A stretch of DNA of 11,043 bases from the NCBI GenBank assembly GCA_021823945.1, contig JAKALW010000019.1, forward strand, positions 1 through 11,043, read 5' to 3'. This stretch comes from Microcaldota archaeon (GTDB taxonomy: Archaea > Micrarchaeota > Micrarchaeia > Anstonellales > VGKX01). The position numbers were made by a program, and so were the translations under genes. Of the stretch, positions 6,804 through 11,043 are shown piece by piece (position 1 is the first letter of the stretch; each line of letters opens with the position of its first letter). The notes beneath the pieces were generated by a model. It saw only the letters and a list, made by a program, of their open reading frames with translations, was not told the DNA's origin and made no database searches.

Positions 6804-9578
6804 CTATACAGCGACAAGTATTGCCGCCTTCCCTGGCATTGCGTTTTTCGCCTTCGCGGCCTGCTCCGGGCTTGCCTCTTCCTCAAGCGCCAATGTGACA
6901 GGACAGCCAAACTCCGCGGAATAGAACGCGCACGCGTCTTTCAATGCCTCAATTTCCTTGCCGCGCCCAAGCATGCTTGAGTCAAGTGAGCCGATGTTTT
7001 TCATGTAGGATGCCACTATTTTTGGAACTTCGGCCCCGTGCTTTTTCAATTCCGGGACAGCCATTGCCGCCTTGATTGCAGCTGAAGGGTTGCGCTCCTT
7101 TGCAACAATGGATTTCAAAGAGTATTTCCATTCGGAAGCGGCAAAGAGCGTTATGCTTTTCGGCTTGCCCGGCATCTTGAGTATTTCCAGTATGTGTTCT
7201 ATGTCGAACTTGGCATTCACAACCTGCTCTTCCATCAATTCAAGCGCGGTGTCAATCATGCCCTTGTCAGCCTGCGGGAATGCGGACGTGGAAACCAAGC
7301 CTGCCTTTTCGCCATTGAGAAGCACATTGAACTCCTCGGCGATGTGCGGCATGATTGGCGCCACTGCCGGAATCCACAATTTGAAAAACTCGCTTAGGCG
7401 CGGGTTTTGCGACCTTTTCATGTACCATGCCAGGTCATTTGACGTGTTGAAGAAGAGTTCCTGCCCAAGCTCGCGCAGTGACAATGACTCGTAAAGGCTT
7501 TCCGATTGGGCAATGCGGCTGTGCAGCCTGGACATGAGCCACCTGTACGCAAGCGAATTGTCCGTGGCGCCCGGCTTTTCCTTGCATGCCATGCCGAGGA
7601 GAGCCGAGAATTGCCTGAGCCTTGTTGAAACGCCATTCGCGGCAGTCTGGGAAAAGTCCGAGTCCTCTTTCAGCTCCGCGCCATTGACCACGGAGAAGCG
7701 GACAACGTCCGCGCCGTACTGGACAATGGCTTTTCTTAGCGGCAGGATGTTTCCCATGGACTTTGACATCTTCTTGCCGTCCATTGTCACAAATCCGTTT
7801 GCGACAATCTGGCGCGGCCAATTCCCGCGCGGGAAAATCGCCACGTGGTTGAATATGAAGAATGCCAGGTGGTTGTAAATCAGGTCTGCGCCCGAATGCC
7901 TTGAATCGAGCGGGTACCAGTATGAGAATTCCTTTCTCGCGGCTTCCATTTCAGAGTTGGGCTTTTGCCCGGATGGGAGCGGCGTGCCGAAAAACGCGTA
8001 ATTGAAGAAATCGTCATTGAGCATTTCAACTGGCATTTTCCTTGCTATGTGCGCTATTGTGTAGAACGCCATGTAGATTGTGGAGTCCGAAAGCGACTCG
8101 ATTATCTGGGACTGGTCAAATGGCAGTTTCGTGCCAAGGCCCTGGGCGCGGCTGCACGCCTTTTTCTGGAGCCAGTCAAGCGTGTAGTTCAGGTCGCCTT
8201 TGGACTTTTCAGGTAGCACTGCCATGGCGCCGAGGCATTCGTGCGCGAGCTTTTTCCATTCAGGGTCGCCATAGTCGATGAACCACTGGCCAATGACGTT
8301 TTTCACGACAATCCGGGCGCCGCACCTGCAAAAAACAGGCGAATTGGCAATCTCATGGAACTTGAGCGCGAATCCCTGCGACATGAGGTCCTCCTTCACC
8401 TTGTCCTTGGCGATTGAGACTTTCATTCCCTTGAACTTGCCGATTGCCATCACGCCTTCGTGCGCCTCTTTCCTGTAAATCTCCTTAGTGGCTTCCTCGG
8501 CTTTCGGGTCGTTTTGGTCCTTGACGCCCATCTGGTCTGCGATTTCCTTTGCCGGGAATGCGCCAAAGCCCGCCAGGGCGATGACATTTATCATATTTAT
8601 TCCTGGAAGGTTCGCATCTCGAAGCGCGAGATAGTCGTATGGCGCGTGCGCGGGGACGCTCATGACAATGCCCGTGCCGTGCGCGGGGTCGACAAACGTG
8701 GCGGGGACAATTGGCAATGGCGCGCCTGTGAGCGGGTTTGACACTTTCATTCCCGACAATGCCTTGAAATCAAGCTCCCCAAGCGCCCTAAGGTCGGCAA
8801 ACTGGTTTTTAAAATACTCTACTTGCGCGGATGAGATGTAATACTCCGCGCCGCCAAACGACACCTTGGAATACTTGGCGGATGGATTTGCCCAGATGTT
8901 CGTCACGCCGTAAATTGTTTCGGGGCGGTAAGTGCTCGCAATGAAGAACCCGCCTGCAGCGCAGGGGAACTTGACAAGCGTCACTTCCTCAAGCGTCGGA
9001 TCGACGTCGCCTTTCGTGTCGTGCGCGGAAACCGAATTGTTGTCGGACGGGCACCACGGGACAGGGTGCGAGCCTTTCTTTATGTATCCCTTTTTCTCGA
9101 GCAGCCTGAACTGCCATTCAATGAACCTGTTGAAAGCTGGGTCGTTTGAATAGAACTTGCGGCGCCAGTCAATCGAGAACCCGATTTCCTTCATGCCCAT
9201 CTCGATTTCATTTGAGAAGTGCATCACAAGCGCAATCGGGTCCGTGAGCGTGGCGGCAGTTTCATTTGAAATCCCGTAAATGTCCTGGAAAACCCCGAGT
9301 ATGTCCGGGTCTTTTTGGGCAATCCTCTTGGCCATTGCGAGGATGGGTGTTCCTGTCACGTGGAAACCCATGGGGAAAAGGACATTGTACCCTTTCATCC
9401 GCTTGTACCTGGCGTAAATGTCTGTTGTCGTGTAGGTGCGCGCGTGGCCAATGTGCTGCGGGGAATTCGGGTATGGGAAAGCGGCTGTGAGGTAAAACTT
9501 CGGCTTTGATGAAACCGCAGGCTCGAACACGCCTGCCGAATCCCATTTTTTTTGCCAGGCTATTGCTATTTCATCCAT
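6804..9578 (-). CDS. leuS: Leucyl-tRNA synthetase, archaeal type
   Basis: Charges tRNA-Leu with leucine in the cytoplasm using ATP. This is a class I synthetase of 924 residues, slightly short of typical archaeal members. The HIGH signature is HIGH itself at residues 42-45 (PQHIGHARTY), and the KMSKS loop is intact at 603-607 (DGKKMSKSMGN). The CP1 editing domain, which removes mischarged amino acids, shows the threonine-rich TYRPETIYGVTN at about 216-227 and GTGIVMSVPAHAPYDY at 301-316, with the conserved Asp at 315. WCPSDNNSVSAHDT at 175-188 and the CRCG region near 417-420 are typical of the archaeal/eukaryotic form. The helical anticodon-binding domain lies at about 640-800, and the C-terminal domain ends in the usual MPGKAAILVAV-like tail. 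The start at 9578 is supported by a TATA box 27 bases upstream. It is transcribed away from the VirB6-like gene. Nothing appears broken. Confidence 0.97.
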   Translation of the reverse strand: MDEIAIAWQKKWDSAGVFEPAVSSKPKFYLTAAFPYPNSPQHIGHARTYTTTDIYARYKRMKGYNVLFPMGFHVTGTPILAMAKRIAQKDPDILGVFQDIYGISNETAATLTDPIALVMHFSNEIEMGMKEIGFSIDWRRKFYSNDPAFNRFIEWQFRLLEKKGYIKKGSHPVPWCPSDNNSVSAHDTKGDVDPTLEEVTLVKFPCAAGGFFIASTYRPETIYGVTNIWANPSAKYSKVSFGGAEYYISSAQVEYFKNQFADLRALGELDFKALSGMKVSNPLTGAPLPIVPATFVDPAHGTGIVMSVPAHAPYDYLALRDANLPGINMINVIALAGFGAFPAKEIADQMGVKDQNDPKAEEATKEIYRKEAHEGVMAIGKFKGMKVSIAKDKVKEDLMSQGFALKFHEIANSPVFCRCGARIVVKNVIGQWFIDYGDPEWKKLAHECLGAMAVLPEKSKGDLNYTLDWLQKKACSRAQGLGTKLPFDQSQIIESLSDSTIYMAFYTIAHIARKMPVEMLNDDFFNYAFFGTPLPSGQKPNSEMEAARKEFSYWYPLDSRHSGADLIYNHLAFFIFNHVAIFPRGNWPRQIVANGFVTMDGKKMSKSMGNILPLRKAIVQYGADVVRFSVVNGAELKEDSDFSQTAANGVSTRLRQFSALLGMACKEKPGATDNSLAYRWLMSRLHSRIAQSESLYESLSLRELGQELFFNTSNDLAWYMKRSQNPRLSEFFKLWIPAVAPIMPHIAEEFNVLLNGEKAGLVSTSAFPQADKGMIDTALELMEEQVVNAKFDIEHILEILKMPGKPKSITLFAASEWKYSLKSIVAKERNPSAAIKAAMAVPELKKHGAEVPKIVASYMKNIGSLDSSMLGRGKEIEALKDACAFYSAEFGCPVTLALEEEASPEQAAKAKNAMPGKAAILVAV

Positions 9579-9579
9579 A

Positions 9580-9599
9580 GGGTGGATTTAACCCCCACC
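9580..9599. repeat. Inverted repeat between the leuS start and its TATA box
   Basis: ggtgg (9581-9585) and ccacc (9595-9599) can pair around a 9-base loop. The element occupies exactly the stretch between the TATA box and the first codon, where a repressor could block initiation. A 5-bp repeat is short and may be chance. Confidence 0.25.
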
Positions 9600-9600
9600 A

Positions 9601-9610
9601 ATTTATAAAT
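9601..9610 (-). promoter_or_regulatory. Palindromic TATA box for leaderless leuS
   Basis: The ten bases atttataaat are their own reverse complement. The centre is about 27 bases from the leuS ATG at 9578, so transcription would begin at or next to that codon, giving a leaderless mRNA. An AT-rich stretch lies upstream of the box on the minus strand, as expected for a BRE region. Confidence 0.6.
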
Positions 9611-9625
9611 ATAATTTAGATATAA
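9602..9625 (+). promoter_or_regulatory. AT-rich promoter region for the divergent membrane-protein operon
   Basis: The plus strand reads tttataaatataatttagat followed by ataa, with several TATA-like cores. A start roughly 25 bases downstream would give a leader of about 45-65 bases before the ATG at 9695. The leader ends in AAAGGGTTTTGT, only a weak ribosome-binding signal. The palindromic core may be shared with leuS. Confidence 0.45.
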
Positions 9626-9694
9626 GGACTGGTAGCAGAAAAAAGGGTTTTTGATTGGCTCTTTGCCTTCTGCCGACTAGACAAAGGGTTTTGT

Positions 9695-10885
9695 ATGGTT
9701 TTTGAACAGGCATTGCCGTTTCTTCAGGCCGCGGTTGGCACAGCGTTCAGCAGTAATTTTGCAAACCTCGGCTGGCTTGGGATAGCTGTCCTGTCATTGA
9801 TGATATCCGTTTTCGTGGTCGCGTTCGCCTTTGCTGTCGGGGAAGGCTTCTCAATGCCCTCGGTAAAGGCGTGGTCCAAGTCCGAGCTTTACGAGCTTCT
9901 CCTCTCGGCTTTCATAATAGGCGCCGCAGCGGGCGGCCTTCTCTTCCTCAACCAGATAGCATACGCGATTTCCGGCAGCCCGAGCATATTCGCGCCGGGG
10001 GAGTATTACCTTGCGCAGATGACGTCGCAGTCAATGAGCATTTACGTATCCCTTCTCGGGCACGAGGCGATAATCGGCGTGCTGTCAACCCTGGGCACGT
10101 CGATATACGTGCCTGAGCTGATAATCTCGCTCACATCCTTCAGCATGGTCCCAAGCGCCGGCCTGAGCGTGGTCAGTGACGCGCTCATCACAATCATCGA
10201 CGCCGTGGGCATGGCGATTGTGGCATTCGTGGCGCAGACAATAATACTGCAGTTTTTCAAGGATACGATGCTGAATTTCTTCCTCCCGGCGGGAATCGCG
10301 CTTCGCGCCTTCCCGGTGTCAAGAAGGCTCGGCTCAAGCCTCATAGCGCTCGCGATAGCGTGCTACTTCGTGTATCCCATGTCCCTTGTGTTCAACCAGG
10401 CAATCTTCAACAACGCGGCGCCCATAAATTACCAGCACTACCAGAACCTCATAGACGTGTGCTCCGAGAACAAGGGAGACGCCTATGGCGCGTACCTGAA
10501 CCAGATGACACAGGCCACAACTGACACGGAAAACAGCTATTACAACAATCCGAATAGCCCCTCAGGGGCGCAAGGGAGCCTCTGGACAAGCCTGAAAAAC
10601 GGGTTTGACAGCTGGGTTTTGGCCCCCGCAAGGTTCGCGTGGAACATGATTGCCACGGTGTCGAGTTACGTCCTCAAATACGCGTACTTTTTCATAGACG
10701 TCCGCCGCGCGACCGCGATACTTTACGAGTCGGTCATACAGCAGATAACCCCGGCGATGCAGTTTTTGGTCTATGCGGTCATGTCGCCCATAATCAGCGT
10801 CATCATCACTGTCACGGCATACAGGAGCATAGCGTCGTCCATTGGCGGCGAAGAGGAAATATTCGGGCTTGGGAAGCTGGTTTAG
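9695..10885 (+). CDS. Polytopic membrane protein, VirB6/TrbL-like (probable type IV secretion or DNA-transfer channel component)
   Basis: A 396-residue integral membrane protein. Clear hydrophobic spans lie near residues 26-47, 67-90, 159-187, 211-237 and 352-375, with weaker ones near 110-130 and 138-152, giving about six to seven. Between the middle spans is LPAGIALRAFPVSRRLG (197-213), with P198, G200, R204, FP206-207 and R210/R211. I associate this pattern with archaeal VirB6/TrbL-type proteins (CedA is the studied archaeal VirB6 homologue in DNA import). The C-terminus ends IGGEEEIFGLGKLV, a Gly-Gly/Gly-Leu ending I also recall from such proteins. Residues about 238-310 form a hydrophilic Asn/Gln/Ser-rich loop with one cysteine (256) and no N-x-S/T sequon. 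The next gene begins 8 bases after its stop, so the two are an operon. The fold assignment rests on remembered motifs and topology, so an unrelated polytopic protein remains possible. The ORF itself is secure. Confidence 0.8.
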   Translation: MVFEQALPFLQAAVGTAFSSNFANLGWLGIAVLSLMISVFVVAFAFAVGEGFSMPSVKAWSKSELYELLLSAFIIGAAAGGLLFLNQIAYAISGSPSIFAPGEYYLAQMTSQSMSIYVSLLGHEAIIGVLSTLGTSIYVPELIISLTSFSMVPSAGLSVVSDALITIIDAVGMAIVAFVAQTIILQFFKDTMLNFFLPAGIALRAFPVSRRLGSSLIALAIACYFVYPMSLVFNQAIFNNAAPINYQHYQNLIDVCSENKGDAYGAYLNQMTQATTDTENSYYNNPNSPSGAQGSLWTSLKNGFDSWVLAPARFAWNMIATVSSYVLKYAYFFIDVRRATAILYESVIQQITPAMQFLVYAVMSPIISVIITVTAYRSIASSIGGEEEIFGLGKLV

Positions 10886-10893
10886 TGGTTTGA

Positions 10894-11043
10894 ATGGCTT
10901 ATTGCTCAATTGGATTCTCACAGGCGGCGCTTTCGTCCACAGGCCCGGTTTTTGCCACCAGCCTTGCCGCCATGTTGCTTATCGTGGCCCTGGTTTTCAT
11001 GTTATACAAGTTTTTCGAGAGACTGAAGCGGGAAGGGCTTGTG
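10894..11043 (+). CDS. N-terminal part of a second membrane protein in the VirB6-like operon (runs off right edge)
   Basis: Fifty codons from an ATG 8 bases after the preceding stop stay open to the window end. A TGA lies in frame immediately before this ATG, so it is the earliest possible start. The N-terminus is small and Ser/Ala-rich (MAYCSIGFSQAALSSTG). Residues 19-38 are a strong hydrophobic span and are followed by the basic stretch KFFERLKRE, predicting the N-terminus outside and the C-terminus inside. The ribosome-binding signal is weak, which suits coupled translation. The visible part is too short to name, and it may be a small single-span subunit or the start of a larger protein. 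It does not resemble a P-loop ATPase in this stretch. Confidence 0.7.
   Translation, partial: MAYCSIGFSQAALSSTGPVFATSLAAMLLIVALVFMLYKFFERLKREGLV

Noticed and set aside
6655..6924. Plus-strand 89-codon frame across the leuS 3' end
   Set aside because: It overlaps the conserved leuS C-terminus antisense and has no ribosome-binding site; composition alone explains it.
8585..8608. Similarity of ttatcatatttattcc to the giant gene's start region
   Set aside because: It falls inside leuS codons, and the match is short and AT-rich, so chance is the simplest explanation.
1..11043. CRISPR arrays, insertion-sequence ends or long direct repeats
   Set aside because: Scanning showed no regularly spaced repeats and no transposase-like protein.

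Overview
The window looks like chromosomal DNA of an archaeon. The leucyl-tRNA synthetase is of the archaeal type, its start codon lies about 27 bases from a TATA-like box (as in leaderless archaeal mRNAs), and the surface proteins are dense in N-x-S/T sequons and carry archaeal-style signal sequences. Tight packing, and a giant unfamiliar membrane-anchored protein next to a VirB6-like polytopic protein, suggest a DPANN lineage, perhaps Micrarchaeota or a relative. That placement is an inference from memory of such genomes, not something the sequence proves.

Layout. At the left edge, 1-61 may hold the start of a gene on the minus strand that runs off the window. On the minus strand, 154-1503 encodes a heavily sequon-bearing, cysteine-rich probable lipoprotein. 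It lies 14 bases after the stop of a 1689-residue protein (1518-6587), so these two form one operon. The giant protein has a signal peptide, a small cysteine-rich outer domain, one membrane span, about 1450 mostly helical inner residues and a C-terminal zinc ribbon. A 216-base gap (6588-6803) with candidate promoters, hairpins and an A/T run separates it from leuS (6804-9578, minus). A short AT-rich promoter region (about 9601-9625) lies between leuS and a divergent plus-strand pair: a 396-residue polytopic membrane protein (9695-10885) and, 8 bases later, the first 50 codons of another membrane protein (10894 to the right edge).

How it may fit together. leuS is an ordinary housekeeping gene set between two groups of envelope genes. 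The plus-strand pair resembles the inner-membrane channel part of a type IV secretion or DNA-transfer machine (VirB6/TrbL/CedA-like). The minus-strand pair gives an exported lipoprotein and a giant single-span protein that could join the outer surface to the cytoplasm. A shared envelope machine is a reasonable hypothesis, but no ATPase (VirB4/VirD4) is visible here, so the link rests on proximity and character only. There are no rRNA, tRNA, CRISPR or insertion-sequence features that I can support.
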